From positions 16,696-80,695 of the forward strand of contig SWBL01000248.1 in the NCBI GenBank assembly GCA_024195585.1: 64,000 bases of DNA, written 5' to 3'. The translations under genes were made by a program, and so were the position numbers. A model generated the notes under the pieces. That model was not told the origin of the DNA and did no database searches. It worked only from the letters and a program-made list of their open reading frames with translations. The stretch comes from Aureobasidium sp. EXF-3400. Lineage: Eukaryota; Ascomycota; Dothideomycetes; Dothideales; Saccotheciaceae. Below are positions 1 to 10,273 of this stretch, piece by piece. Each line of letters starts with the position of its first letter. Positions within the stretch are counted from its first letter, which is position 1.

Positions 1-3000
1 CCTTGCACAAAGGCATTCTCGCACCTTCCTCTTGCTGCGTGAACATTTGCGGATTCAACAGCATCTCAAAAGCTTGGCCCCAGATCTCTTGTTGCCAATA
101 TCTCTTTAGGCCTTCTTTGATCTTGTAGTGTTTGGTAGCGCCTGCACCTATACCGCTGCCCTTTTCGGCAACGGTGGACATGTATTTGCCAAACAGGAGA
201 CTGTGGAGAAGGCCAGCGAGACCGTGGTAGTCGACTTGGTAGGTCCAAGGACGTAGTTCGCGCATCTCTGCACAATCTGCTGAGGAAGTCTCCCAATCGG
301 CTACGAACTGGACGTCGGGAGCAAACACGCGCATGTCGATGCCGCGGCCAAAGTCGATGAGCGAAACACCTTTGGATTTCCAGCCGTTGCTGCCGGAGGG
401 GTCGTAGGTTGATGACCATGAAGGTGTGTCTTCGAGACGTACAAGCACATTGTCGCCTTTCAGGTCTCCGTGGATCAGACCTTTGTTGTGTAAAGCCTCT
501 ACTGTGCGAATCAGTTCCACGGCAAAGAACATGGCTAGTGCTTCGTCTAGCGTGCCTCCTGCTTCTGCTCTTGCTACATTGATCAGGTCGAGTAAAGTGC
601 CTTGGCCTCTAAATTCTTCAATCAAAAAGCCTTCGTCGCGGAAAATGTGCATCTCATAGGCGTGGATAACGGATTCGGTTGCGCGAGATACGCCCAAGCG
701 ACGGTGGACTTGCCGCAACATGTAGAACTCCCAAGCTGAGGGTGGGTCTTCCATCTTGAGTGCTTCGAAGGTGTGGCGTTGGATGGCAGAGAAAGCGCCT
801 TGGCCCATTACAGATGCGTTCTCATCGTTTTCGTTGTTAGCATTCTCGGCTGAAGGATTTGCGTTGTGGTTTTCGATCAGGTACACAGGGGCAAAGGCAC
901 CGGCGCCGAGTTCACGCTTCAGTGTATATTTGCTGGAAGAGTGTGCAAAGGCGAGAACAGGAGCTGGAGGCAACGATGCACTGCTTTTGTCTGTTGCGGT
1001 CTTGCCTTTGCCAACTGCCTTTGAGTATTTGCGGATCTCGGGTGTGCGTGCGTGTTGGATGTTTTTGTGTTCATAGTAGCCTTCATACGAGCTCAATGGC
1101 GGGTGGATCTGTGACAAGATGGTTTGACGGATCTCTGGATCTACAGGGTTGATTTGCGGATCTTTGATGATGGGACCTTTGTTGATGGGCTCCGCAGTCG
1201 TTGCTGGACGAAGGGCAAGAGGCTTTGGCTTAGCAGCGACATCTTCGCTCAGGGATACTATCCCCTTTGTCGTTTTGGTGCGGATGGGCTGTAGAATCTT
1301 GCGTTTATTCTCGAGGTCTGCACCGCTGAGGACTTGGAAGGGACTGCTCATGAGGCTGTCTTCGTCATCTTCATCCTCGTCTTCTTCCTCCTCGATGTCT
1401 GCATTGCCGTGATTCTGTCTTGATGGTGTTTTGGCTGCAAAGCCCTTCTCCAGCTCGGCGCGGATGGTTGCAGCACCAATAGAAGACTCGGTGTGTTCGA
1501 CAATGGGAGTCATGAAGGGCAGACGGTTCTGAGCAACGATGACAGGATCACGATACTGTGACCTTACAGGCTCATAACCCTCAGGCGGTATCGGGACGTA
1601 CTTCATCTTTTGCTCACCATTCTCTCCGTGTAATGGTGCCGGCATCTCTTCTATCGGTGTCGACAGCTCTTCGTCGTCCTTGGAGTGTGCAGAGGTTGCA
1701 GCAGTCTCAGTGACTGGCTTGCTTTCGTCGTAGTCAGACCAAGCACTAACGTTGGTCTTGTCTTCATCTTCATCATCATCATCATCTTCTTGGTCTTCGG
1801 TATCTTGTGTCGTTTCTTCCTTGGATGATTGTTGCGATGCAAGAATTTCTCGTCGTGTTTCGTCACCATAATCGCTTCCTGCACCCGAGACATGACCAGT
1901 AGTGGTGTCTTCTTCATCGCTGCTATAGTCGTCATCGCTGTCATCATCGCTATCTTCTTCGCTTTCTGACTCTTCTGGCTCCTCTTCTGCAGCAGTTTGT
2001 ACAGGTTGACTGAAAATGCCATAAATCTCGTCCATGGCTTCCTTTGTGTTGATAGTCATAGTAGGCTCGGCGACCTTCTTCTTTCGTAGCTTTTTCCCTG
2101 AGGGCGAATCCATGTTGAGTTTGATGGTTTGAGTCTCTTTCTGTACATGCTCGACGTCCATGACCTTGATCTTGCGCGTTCGGTTAGCACGCTCTTCGCG
2201 TCGCATTCTCTTTGCAAGTTCGACATCGGCCTTGGATGGAGGTCTGTTCTCGTCATTCTCATCTCTGATAGGTACAACCTTAAGAGAAGTGTCGATGGTA
2301 AGCGGTGAAGGTTGTGCAGGTGTTGGCTTGTTCTCGGAGTCATCTTGGAAAATCTGGAAGCCTCGTTGACTTGTCGGTCGTTCTTGCTCTGGTTGCTTTT
2401 CGGCAGCAGGTGCGTCGCTAAAGATGGCGAACCCACGCTTCTGCTCCTTTGGTTGTTGATTGATTGGCGCAGCCTTCTGTGCTTGGTTAGTAGATTGAGC
2501 CTGCCTTCTTTCGGCAGCCCAATCACGATCTAGCCAACCCCGATGCCTGGCTCTTAGTTCTTCGAAGCAAAACTCGATAGAGGGGTCGCTGGGGTCAGGA
2601 TAGACGGCTTCAAGATTCACAAAGACACATTCAGGTCTACCAGTCTTGAGATTGATGACTCGTTGGGAAGCATGTTTACTTGATTCGTATGCATGTCGTA
2701 CAGTAGAAGATGACTGGAATACACAACAACGTCGCCAGCCCGTTAGTCCTGCATTCGTGAATATTTGGAACGTAAAAAGAGGATGGGGGGAATGGATCGC
2801 TTACCCTGAAAATAGCCATCTTCTGAACACCTGTGTTTGTCTTGCCCGTCTTCAACGTCTCTCCAGCCATTGGTTTAGGCGCAATGGTGTTCTCCTTCTT
2901 TCTGTTTTGGATAGACTCGATACTGTCCCATCCGTTCTTCTCGCCAGGGGTTCCGAAAGCGCTCTGATCTTGTGGTGCTTCGTCGGTAAAAATGGCCATC

Positions 3001-3764
3001 TTTCCAGCCTTGGGCTTCTTTGATGTAGTGGATTTTGCTGCTTGCTGCGGTGTGGTTGCGCCAAGTGCAGCGGCAAAGGGGTCGACTTTGGCACCAAGAA
3101 CGGCGCGAGCGACAGGAAGAGCAGGACTTGTTGGTTCGGGAACATCTTGAGGACGAGCAGCATTGCGTTGCTGGAACTCGTTGAATTTCCTCGTCAGACG
3201 TGCGACAGGAGTAGCGCCCTTCTCTATGCCCATGTTGTAGACTTCTTCTGCCTGTGTCCATCGGCCAGCCTGCTCTAGCCAAGCAGCGAATTCTTCATAG
3301 TAGAGTGCGAGCGATTCAGCGATGCCGTGGCGGTTGAGGAAGACGAAAGTCTCTCGCGGAGCATCCGAGAAGAAACGGATGTAGTGTAGCCATAGTTTCA
3401 AGTAGCGCGGGTCGTTCTTGTATTGTGGCGAAGAAAGGAAAGCTCTAGTGGCACGCTCGAGGAGAGGCAGCAGTTGGGATTGCGGTGTTGATTGCGCCGA
3501 GGGATATGTGTCGAGGGTCCACTTGACGTAGCGGTCGTAGATGTCGAGCGGGTCGTCTGCTTCGTCAATCAAGGCAAGCTCGTCCTCGTACTCTTTGCGC
3601 TCCCCATCGTGGGCATCGTTGTTGAGAGAAGTTCGTTGTCCGCTGGTCAATGGCGGCGAGTAGAGGGCTGCCAAAGCTCTTGCTGATCGGCCACTCGGTA
3701 GTGCTTGAATGTTCTCCTTGTGTCCCTCGATGACCTCGAAGTCGATCAGATCCGAGGGTGCCAT
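1..3764 (-). CDS. BUB1: BUB1/MadBub spindle checkpoint kinase (partial, 3' end outside window)
   Basis: Mitotic checkpoint Ser/Thr kinase acting at kinetochores. Exons 3764-2805 and 2713-<1 (intron 2804-2714, GTAAGC...CAG), one continuous frame of over 1220 residues. The N-terminus carries a KEN box (residues 16-18, HKENIQALPSGR), then the Mad3/BUB1 TPR-like region (about 50-230). The middle holds ABBA-like motifs (MAIFTDE, FAIFSD, FQIFQD) and the conserved CFEELRARHRGWL segment. A long acidic linker follows (EEEDEDEDDEDS and similar). The C-terminal kinase domain shows a Gly-rich loop (GAGAFAPVYL), HGDLKGDN catalytic loop and DFG in LIDFGRGIDM. The unusual HGD in place of HRD is typical of BUB1. 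A KEN box plus kinase in one protein fits the unsplit MadBub of filamentous ascomycetes. The start at 3764 gives the family N-terminus. Stop codon not in window. Confidence 0.95.
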
Positions 3765-4211
3765 TGTTGCTGTATGTGGTTAGTCGTGTTGTGTCTATCT
3801 CTCCATGCGCTCTGGGACATTTTATTGTTTGGGTACCCCGGCTTTTGTTGACTTACGAAGCTTGGCGTAAACAAATCACATGCCAATCCATCACATGCAC
3901 CCAACACGACTTCGTCTTGTCCATCTTCTTGATTTCCACAAAATCTGCCAATTGATCCTCTGACTTGACAACAATGGGCTGTGTACTCGTAGCGACCTCT
4001 CTTTCACAGATTTTGGCCCATCTTTGTTCGGTCTACTTGACTTCTTGCAATACCTTTGTGATGCACCGACTTTCATTCTTCTCAAGTGACGAAAGATACC
4101 TCGCTCTGCTAACACCAGCATGATGCTCCAGAATCCTTATATGCCTTCTGCGTGGTCACTGATGCTTATGCTACCAACTCGATCCTGCAAGTCAGTCCAC
4201 CAACCCACAAG
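3765..4211. other. intergenic, divergent promoter region
   Basis: Lies between the BUB1 start (minus) and the C2H2-finger gene (plus). No convincing gene seen; short open frames here lack codon structure. Confidence 0.5.
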
Positions 4212-5090
4212 ATGAACAAACAGAAGCGCCAAGACCTGGTTAACGAGCTCTGGAAAAGAGACGATCCTCAGGTCATGATAGTGAGATACGATGACGACCT
4301 TGACCGAATTGGAACACAGGCTGAGACTGTCACCTTCCACACGAATCCCATACAAGCCATCGAAGCATTCCTCCTTCTGCTACTTACAAGACGATCGCAC
4401 CACTATGCCTTCTTGGAGAATGGTCAGTACACCATCAAGTGGCTCAACGCCCACCTAAACTCTCAGAAACCCCCTACTCCAAATCACTTTGTCGATGAGG
4501 TCATGTCCGATCTGACTGAAAATCACACTGTCCATCACAAGATCACATACATCAAAATCATCTCCTACCTCGACTATCAAACTAGAGGCCACGGCACGCC
4601 TGACCCAAGACTCAACGCTACCACCAACTTACCTCTGGTCTCTATGCCTGAGTCTGCCTACGCCCTCCACGATGAACAGCCAAGTCTTGACCCAGCTCCT
4701 GCTTCAGAACTTCCGGAAGGAGAGATGCCTAGTACTGGCACTCTGATCAATACAGACGACGTTTTCATGTTTGACCATGATGCCCCACCTATCTGGGACC
4801 CAGCAAGAGCACCGGGTGAGTATTCCTTCCTCGATGATGAAGTTCAAGCTCAGCTTGAGCCTTTCGAGACTGAGCCGTACACTCCTCTCTTTGCCGAACC
4901 AACTCCAGGTCCTGTGCCCCTTCCACCAGCTAATGACGTCCCTCCACGTGAGATCCGTAACACTCGCTTGAGTCTAGAAGCTCGTAGAGTCTTCGCTTGT
5001 ACCTTCCCTGGATGTTCCTCGCGCTTGACCAGGCCCTCTGACCTCCAACGTCACTGGCGAAATGTGCATCGTGGTCATACTCAACAGTGA
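4212..5090 (+). CDS. unknown protein with C-terminal C2H2 zinc finger
   Basis: Single-exon frame of 292 residues from the Met at 4212; an upstream in-frame Met at 4152 would add 20 residues. The N-terminal third contains a hydrophobic-helical segment (AIEAFLLLLLTRRSHHYAF, then IKWLNAHLN). The middle is Pro/Asp/Glu-rich and probably disordered. The last 35 residues form one classical finger, C-x4-C-x12-H-x4-H (CTFPGC ... HWRNVH). This suggests nucleic-acid binding, but a single finger is weak proof of a transcription factor. I do not recognise the gene. It is the first of three neighbouring intronless genes on the same strand that may share a helical motif around the W/F-rich segment. A lineage-restricted gene is likely. 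Confidence 0.7.
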   Translation: MNKQKRQDLVNELWKRDDPQVMIVRYDDDLDRIGTQAETVTFHTNPIQAIEAFLLLLLTRRSHHYAFLENGQYTIKWLNAHLNSQKPPTPNHFVDEVMSDLTENHTVHHKITYIKIISYLDYQTRGHGTPDPRLNATTNLPLVSMPESAYALHDEQPSLDPAPASELPEGEMPSTGTLINTDDVFMFDHDAPPIWDPARAPGEYSFLDDEVQAQLEPFETEPYTPLFAEPTPGPVPLPPANDVPPREIRNTRLSLEARRVFACTFPGCSSRLTRPSDLQRHWRNVHRGHTQQ

Positions 5091-5624
5091 TTGCTCATTA
5101 GCAGCAACTGGTCACAGTAAGTCTTTCCTTAGCATTGGTAGGTCTTTTTCCTCTTTTTTTTTTCTTTTAGTTTTACAATAAGTACTCAATACAGTTTTTT
5201 TCTTTTGACATGACCTCTCTCTAACTCCCAGTAAAAGCTACGTGTTCACCCAGAAAATGGTATGATTCAATCCCTGAGACGGAAAGGTCCAACATGTAAT
5301 CAATTTCGTTGCATCATCAGCCATTCAGCTCCCCGTTACTTTATACACTGAAGAACGCAGTCAGAAAGCGGAACAGACCCATTGCAGGCGGAGAGACAAC
5401 ACCCTTACCTCAATTGGAGCCAACTCCTTCCAGCTCTCACATACTTTCAAGGGGATGTTGTTTTCATTGTTTCTAGACCTCACTCTCACTCGGCTCTGCC
5501 TTCTATAACACGTTTCTTTGTCTCACTCTGCACATGGAGAGCTCGAAATCTTGAGCTACTAGACGTACAAATACGACCTGATGGTTTGCCTCTGTTCCTC
5601 TTTTTCACCTCTGCTCACGACAAA
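5091..5624. other. intergenic between two unknown genes
   Basis: T-rich tracts (about 5147-5170 and 5194-5205) follow the upstream stop codon. The open frame continues upstream of the chosen start at 5625 to 5382, but that part reads like a leader (no family-like residues), so I treat it as 5' UTR. No other feature seen. Confidence 0.45.
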
Positions 5625-6563
5625 ATGGATACCAATCCGACTCTCGAACAGCTCTGGGCTCGTCTGCACCCCGTGGCCCACGGTCAGCTCTCCGAGTACA
5701 AACAGCTGTGGGACACCATGCTCGCCCGTTGCGTTACACCCTGCCAGGTTTCCTGGTTCAAGCTCGGCACTGATGAGCATCTTATGACAAAGACTTTCAA
5801 GAATGAGTTCATGCTTGTTGCCACCTATCTTCTGGAAGGCAGTTGCCACTCCAGCGCTCATCCTGGCACAATGAAAACCGTCTTCGAGGGCTGGTTGAGA
5901 CGCGGGGTTCCTGACCTGTCTGCTCTTAGTGAGGCTGATAAGTACTTGACCTTCCTCCAGACTTACATCCGCGTTGACTCAGTCAATGCTCACGGCGTCG
6001 AAGGTGTTACAGAGCTTGCAAAGGCTCCTGAACTCCCTTTTGATCAGCACGATCGTGAGCTGTTTGCCCATGAGGCCGAAACTTCTAATCAGTACGGTTC
6101 CCGGATGGTCTTTGATGAAGAGCTGACATCTCCTAGCACCGAGCCCAACACAGCCAAGCTCTGGGCTGATCCCATCCCAGTCCCCGGTCCAGAGTATACT
6201 GACAGCAGCGGCGAGTTCTTCCCCGTCGATACCTCTGTCTGTCCTCCCTTCCTGTTCTCTGGATATCAGGAGAAATGGACTCGCATGGCCAGAGCATCCG
6301 CAGCTCGCCCTTATCTCATGCACATGCATTGCCCCAAGACTGGTGCTCGTTTTTCCACGCTTAAGTTCACTTCTGCTTTGGCTCTGATGACGGCTTATCT
6401 CGAGTCATTCACTCGTAATCCTGGTCTCTGGTGGTACTTTGATGAGTTCATGCGTCACTATCTGGATTCGGGTGATATCGATCCTCAGCCGACTCTGGAC
6501 TTCATGAGAAACACTATCTCAGTTGATAAGCCTGTCTTGATTGCTGTCCCGATTGCTGAGTAG
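5625..6563 (+). CDS. unknown protein, possible internal duplication
   Basis: Intronless frame of 312 residues from Met at 5625 (MDTNPTLEQLWARL), preceded by AAA and thus a good eukaryotic start context. An in-frame Met at 5382 would give 393 residues but adds leader-like sequence. No signal peptide or clear membrane segment. Two parts resemble each other: around residues 55-115 (FMLVATYLLE ... WLRRG) and around 230-300 (ALMTAYLESF ... EFMRHYLDSG). Both have an F/L-rich helix ending in YLE and then a W/F-containing helix about 20 residues on. The middle is Pro/Glu-rich. Function unknown. The similarity to flanking genes at 4212 and 7921 is weak and judged by eye. Confidence 0.65.
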   Translation: MDTNPTLEQLWARLHPVAHGQLSEYKQLWDTMLARCVTPCQVSWFKLGTDEHLMTKTFKNEFMLVATYLLEGSCHSSAHPGTMKTVFEGWLRRGVPDLSALSEADKYLTFLQTYIRVDSVNAHGVEGVTELAKAPELPFDQHDRELFAHEAETSNQYGSRMVFDEELTSPSTEPNTAKLWADPIPVPGPEYTDSSGEFFPVDTSVCPPFLFSGYQEKWTRMARASAARPYLMHMHCPKTGARFSTLKFTSALALMTAYLESFTRNPGLWWYFDEFMRHYLDSGDIDPQPTLDFMRNTISVDKPVLIAVPIAE

Positions 6564-7920
6564 GTGTTCTCCGGCTCACATCGATTATCCTATGATCTTG
6601 CTTATGCCCTCGTCAGTGATGGGGTAAGTATTTGCGTTTTTGCTGTTCTCTAAGCTTCTGCTCCGCTGGAAACCACGATGCATCGCTCCTGCCTTTGGTT
6701 TCAACTGCTTTCTTTTTCGTGGCGGCTTTCTGGAATTTTTCTACCGAAGCAAGATCAAGGAGTTTGTCTCTTTGCTTACCATTCTTGAACACTAAAAGCC
6801 TGACCCTCGCATCTAAATTCATAACACTCGAGATGTGCTTCTTTTGGATAAGGCTGATGTGTTTTTCTTTACTTTGATAGTGCTGCCTACATCTGGGCAC
6901 TGGTTTTCCAATACAAAGCAACTTCATATTCCCTGTCCGCTGCTCGCGCCTGTATCGACGAGTCGAGTGACAATCACGTTTATCTGTGATCGTCTTGAGC
7001 TTCCTAGCAATGCTGTAACCCCCGACCACTTAGCCCTTCTAGCCGCAAAAGAATCATATCTAACATTAGCACCAACAAAGATCTATGACACGTCCAAGAA
7101 ATGAAACATATATTCAATATCAAGATATTGACCAAAGAGAAACCCTCCTAGCCGCCGGAGAGCTAGAAGGTGAAGAGAAAGCATGAATTTCATCTTACTT
7201 TTTGTCGTGAGCGAGGGTCATTGAATCCTCTCGTGGCTTTTGGTGATGAGGAGAATCGAACCGGTGGAGTTTGGCCAACTTCACGGGAGGCACGAGCTAC
7301 TACCGCTGCGCCATTCCACCAGTTCTATGGAAACAATGCTGACTCTAATCACTATTAGACTGAAGTCGTTCTCTTGCAGAGGTGAGTGGACCTTTGCTTG
7401 GATTTCAGGGGTGAAAAAGCGAGTGATGCTTTTTTGATAGCATTGAACATGAAACTAATGGTATCTGAGTACGACAGAGTTTCCATACGAGATGAGTTTT
7501 CCTTCTGCCTGTATGATGCGATCCTGAAGCTTACTGTCATTGTGAGAAGGCACAGCACGACGTCTCGAAGAACCCCTGAGCTTCGCAGCTTCCTTTGTTA
7601 CCATACGCATCCTGCTTTCCATAGGTACAACATTGCATTGCCTCCCTCTTGCGATGCATCCATTGTGCTATTCATAAAGTCATTGTTCACCACCTTTGTG
7701 TGTTCCTGCAGACAAAGGATCTTTGAGAGGGCTCGTTATGCAGTTCATTATCTGCACAATTGACCAACACAATTTCCTTTGTTCCCATATGCGTAGCTAT
7801 TCACCCTGCATTGGCACTCTAGATGGTATATAACATACCCCCTGCCTTGATCATGGTGAATCACAACACCCTTGGATAATTCACAACTTGAACATTCACA
7901 CTAGACCAACATTCGAAAAG
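6564..7920. other. long intergenic region with tRNA-like remnant
   Basis: About 1.36 kb between two unknown plus-strand genes. Holds the degenerate tRNA-like sequence at 7242-7320 (minus). Several open frames of 60-140 codons occur on both strands (for example 6613-7029 minus, Lys-rich). None has a domain, so I do not call them. The bases just before 7888 include a TATA-like stretch (tatataac near 7828). Confidence 0.4.
7242..7320 (-). pseudogene. degenerate tRNA-like sequence (Gly-CCC-like)
   Basis: Read on the minus strand the 79 bases contain an A-box-like D-arm (TGGCGCAGCGGTAGTAGCTC), a loop CTCCCGT that would place CCC as anticodon, and a B-box-like GGTTCGATTC. The ends GGTGG/CATCACC pair over five positions. 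The 3' half of the anticodon stem is missing and two of five T-stem pairs fail. This looks like a decayed tRNA or a tRNA-derived piece, not a working gene. Confidence 0.35.
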
Positions 7921-9057
7921 ATGAACGCTCAAGACAACCAAAACCTCAACACCAACCAACAAAACATTGATCGACTGAATCGAAGAATCCAACTCAATCT
8001 CCTTGGCGAATTCAAAGCCTATCAATGGATGGACGACTGGATGCCCGCCTCCGTTCCCGAAATGCCAACCCCTGAAGACAAACACCTCCAGACTGAGATG
8101 GGTAAATGCCTCTTTGCTTTCCCTTACGCTCTTATAATCACCAACAAAGCTACGGGCAAGAGGGTCTGGTTTTCGGTTTACGATGATGGTCAACTCCTTG
8201 TTCAGAAAGTTCTTACGTTTGCCTCTACCAATGCTAAGTTTTGGGACGCTGTGATGGACGCCTATCTTGGCTGGATCAGAAACGGTAGATCTAGTCTCTG
8301 GGACCCTGATATCTTCTTGCAAAAGATCAGTCAGTACACTTACTTCAATTGGTCTGCTACCCCTTGCTTTGACATGACAGATGAAACTGGCTGGCCACCC
8401 GCTGCTCGTGGTTGGGCTGACTTGTACTTGCAAGAGATCCTTCGCCCAGATGATGCGGTCTGCTTCAGTGCCTGGCCTGAATTTGAAATCTCTCCTGGGG
8501 CTGCTGCATCCTTTCTTCGACTGAATGGGGCTTTGATGAGTCCTGAATACCTCAATCCCAGAAGTCTCATGAGAGAGATGCGCAAGGGTCGATTCTTATC
8601 TCTGGGTTTGCCCGCTGTATCTTTCGCACAGGCTGTGACTGAACAAATGATCCCATCCCTCCACCGCGCCGAAGACATGCTCATCCCCGATTCGATGGTG
8701 CTCTGGGCACAAGATCTCGATGAAAGGGTTTGTAATGAGGTAAGTCAAGGTATCCGCCCCCCTCCTGAAATTCTAGCGGCTTCTCTTGCCCTTCGTAGAC
8801 TGGGAGACAGAATTATCTGGCCTGAACAGTACAACTTTGGTCTCCTTCACGGACTCACTCCTCTCCCTGATGCTCCCCCACCTGCTCTTCAACCTACCGC
8901 CTACCAACCAGGTGTTCTTCAAGCTACTCACGACCGCCTTGTTGCCTTCTTTACCCTCATCGCTTCTCGTAATGCCAACTCGGAAGCTTTTCAACACAAC
9001 AGAGCTATCTCTGCACAGACTGCAGCTATGAGATCCAACACTAATCCTTCTGAATAG
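7921..9057 (+). CDS. unknown protein, third member of the accessory block
   Basis: Intronless frame of 378 residues from Met at 7921 (MNAQDNQNLN); a Met 33 bases upstream would add 11 residues. The N-terminus is Asn/Gln-rich. A central stretch (residues about 60-140) is rich in W, F and Y (KRVWFSVYDDG, FWDAVMDAYLGWIRNG). The C-terminal half is Pro-rich and helical. No signal peptide, membrane span or known motif seen. Positions 8740-8798 look like a 59-base GTAAGT...TAG intron; removing it would frame-shift into an early stop, so the unspliced frame is preferred. It may be distantly related to the genes at 4212 and 5625. Function unknown. Confidence 0.65.
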   Translation: MNAQDNQNLNTNQQNIDRLNRRIQLNLLGEFKAYQWMDDWMPASVPEMPTPEDKHLQTEMGKCLFAFPYALIITNKATGKRVWFSVYDDGQLLVQKVLTFASTNAKFWDAVMDAYLGWIRNGRSSLWDPDIFLQKISQYTYFNWSATPCFDMTDETGWPPAARGWADLYLQEILRPDDAVCFSAWPEFEISPGAAASFLRLNGALMSPEYLNPRSLMREMRKGRFLSLGLPAVSFAQAVTEQMIPSLHRAEDMLIPDSMVLWAQDLDERVCNEVSQGIRPPPEILAASLALRRLGDRIIWPEQYNFGLLHGLTPLPDAPPPALQPTAYQPGVLQATHDRLVAFFTLIASRNANSEAFQHNRAISAQTAAMRSNTNPSE

Positions 9058-9574
9058 TTGTAGCGCAAGGGTGGTTGTTCCTTTACATCGGTTTCAACAT
9101 TTGGGGTTGGGTTTGGGTGTTAACAAATAATAAAATCAACTGTATGTTTTACAAATAATCTTCTTCCTTCCTCTCCTATGTAATTGTTCATGTGATTGAC
9201 GCGTGAAAGTCTTCCTGCTCTGTATATCTGACTGAAGTAAGAATATCAGAAAGTGACGAGCCATCTTCATCAAGATGTAAAAGGGTTGTGACGCAGTACT
9301 CTTACATGGCAGCATCGAAGTCGGTATTCATGCAGGAGCCTAGATTTAGTCCTATAGCAAACGGGTTATGTGAATGCCTTTTTTAGTATTATTACTCTTA
9401 TTGCTTTACATAATTATTAAGAAGAAAGAAAGGCTCAAAGTTCAAGAGAGAAAAAAAGATTGATTTGATAAAAGCAACTATATCAAGTAATATAAAACTT
9501 ACTGAAACACATAGAGAAGACACCATTATATTGTTTAGCACTTACTTTGTTACCATACCAGTATAGAAACTACC
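9058..9574. other. AT-rich intergenic (convergent 3' ends)
   Basis: Low-GC stretch (about 9110-9570) with AATAAT/ATAAAA poly-A-type signals near 9125-9135, probably ending the plus-strand gene. No coding potential seen. Confidence 0.45.
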
Positions 9575-9685
9575 CTAAGAGCAGTTGTAACACATCCATG
9601 CTCTCATCAGAGAGGACCAGTAACACGTTTGGCGGCAATTAGGGCATTTTGGAGGTGGAGGCTTTGGGTAGCCGCGATTTCCCAT
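9575..9685 (-). CDS. 36-residue double-CxxC small protein
   Basis: Small open frame of 36 residues starting MGNRGYPKPPPPKCPNCRQT and ending CYNCS, stop TAG at 9577-9575. Two CxxC knuckles (residues 14-17 and 32-35) with a further Cys at 21 give a minimal zinc-ribbon pattern. The start has a good context (ACATCATGG) and follows a CA-rich, T-poor stretch that looks like a fungal mRNA leader (9686-9900). It is short enough that most gene finders would skip it. I cannot name it. The neighbouring gene at 10274-11221 also starts with two CxxC pairs, so a relation is possible. Chance occurrence cannot be excluded. Confidence 0.45.
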   Translation of the reverse strand: MGNRGYPKPPPPKCPNCRQTCYWSSLMRAWMCYNCS

Positions 9686-10273
9686 GATGTAGGTGTTTGG
9701 TTATAAGAGTGTTGTGGTAGTAAGTTGTTTGTGTGCAAGTGTGTTGCTTGATGCTCTGGATATCTAGGAGATATGCTGCTGGTTATATGCCTTTCTGAAG
9801 TTGTGAATATGGTGCTTGACCTTCTTTGTCTCGTTGTTGTTGTGAACAAAGACGTAGGGTTAGGAGAAAGAGGCAGATCGATTGTGAAAGAAAGAGAACC
9901 TAACGAACAAAGAGAGATATTATCTGCTCGAGAATCCTTAGTTGCGAGGGACTGTATGGAGCACTGAACGTGGCCCGGAATTTGGAAGCAGTCTGACCCC
10001 ATCCACTTTTATCAAGACTTTTGTGAAAGATTTGCATCCAGTACCGTAGACTACAGATGGCTCCTTCTAACTCAACGGGCATGGTAAGTTCACAGTTTAC
10101 TGTTTCGGCAACTGATAAGTGAATAAGTATGTGGAACACGGACAAAATTGGATTTTGAAAGTAGAACAGTTAATTTTTCATGATGTTACACTAGAACTCA
10201 CAGACTCCATAGACAAACATGCATATTGAAATCCAGATTGGTCGCCTACCAGAGGCAGACCAACACGGTTCGA
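9686..10273. other. probable leader/promoter of the small CxxC gene
   Basis: Minus-strand sequence is CA-rich with CT-rich tracts, as in fungal 5' leaders. A 131-codon frame (10002-9607) overlaps it but is Ser/Thr/His-rich without domains and is not called. Confidence 0.35.

Noticed and set aside
1740..1790. TCATCATC-type trinucleotide run
   Set aside because: It encodes the acidic Asp/Glu linker of BUB1; ordinary low complexity, not a separate element.
6613..7029. Minus-strand 138-codon Lys-rich frame
   Set aside because: Low-complexity, contains a splice-like GTAAGC inside, no domain; could be UTR of the neighbouring gene.
9607..10002. 131-codon minus-strand frame overlapping the small CxxC gene
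   Set aside because: Ser/Thr/His-rich composition fits a CA-rich leader read in a chance frame.
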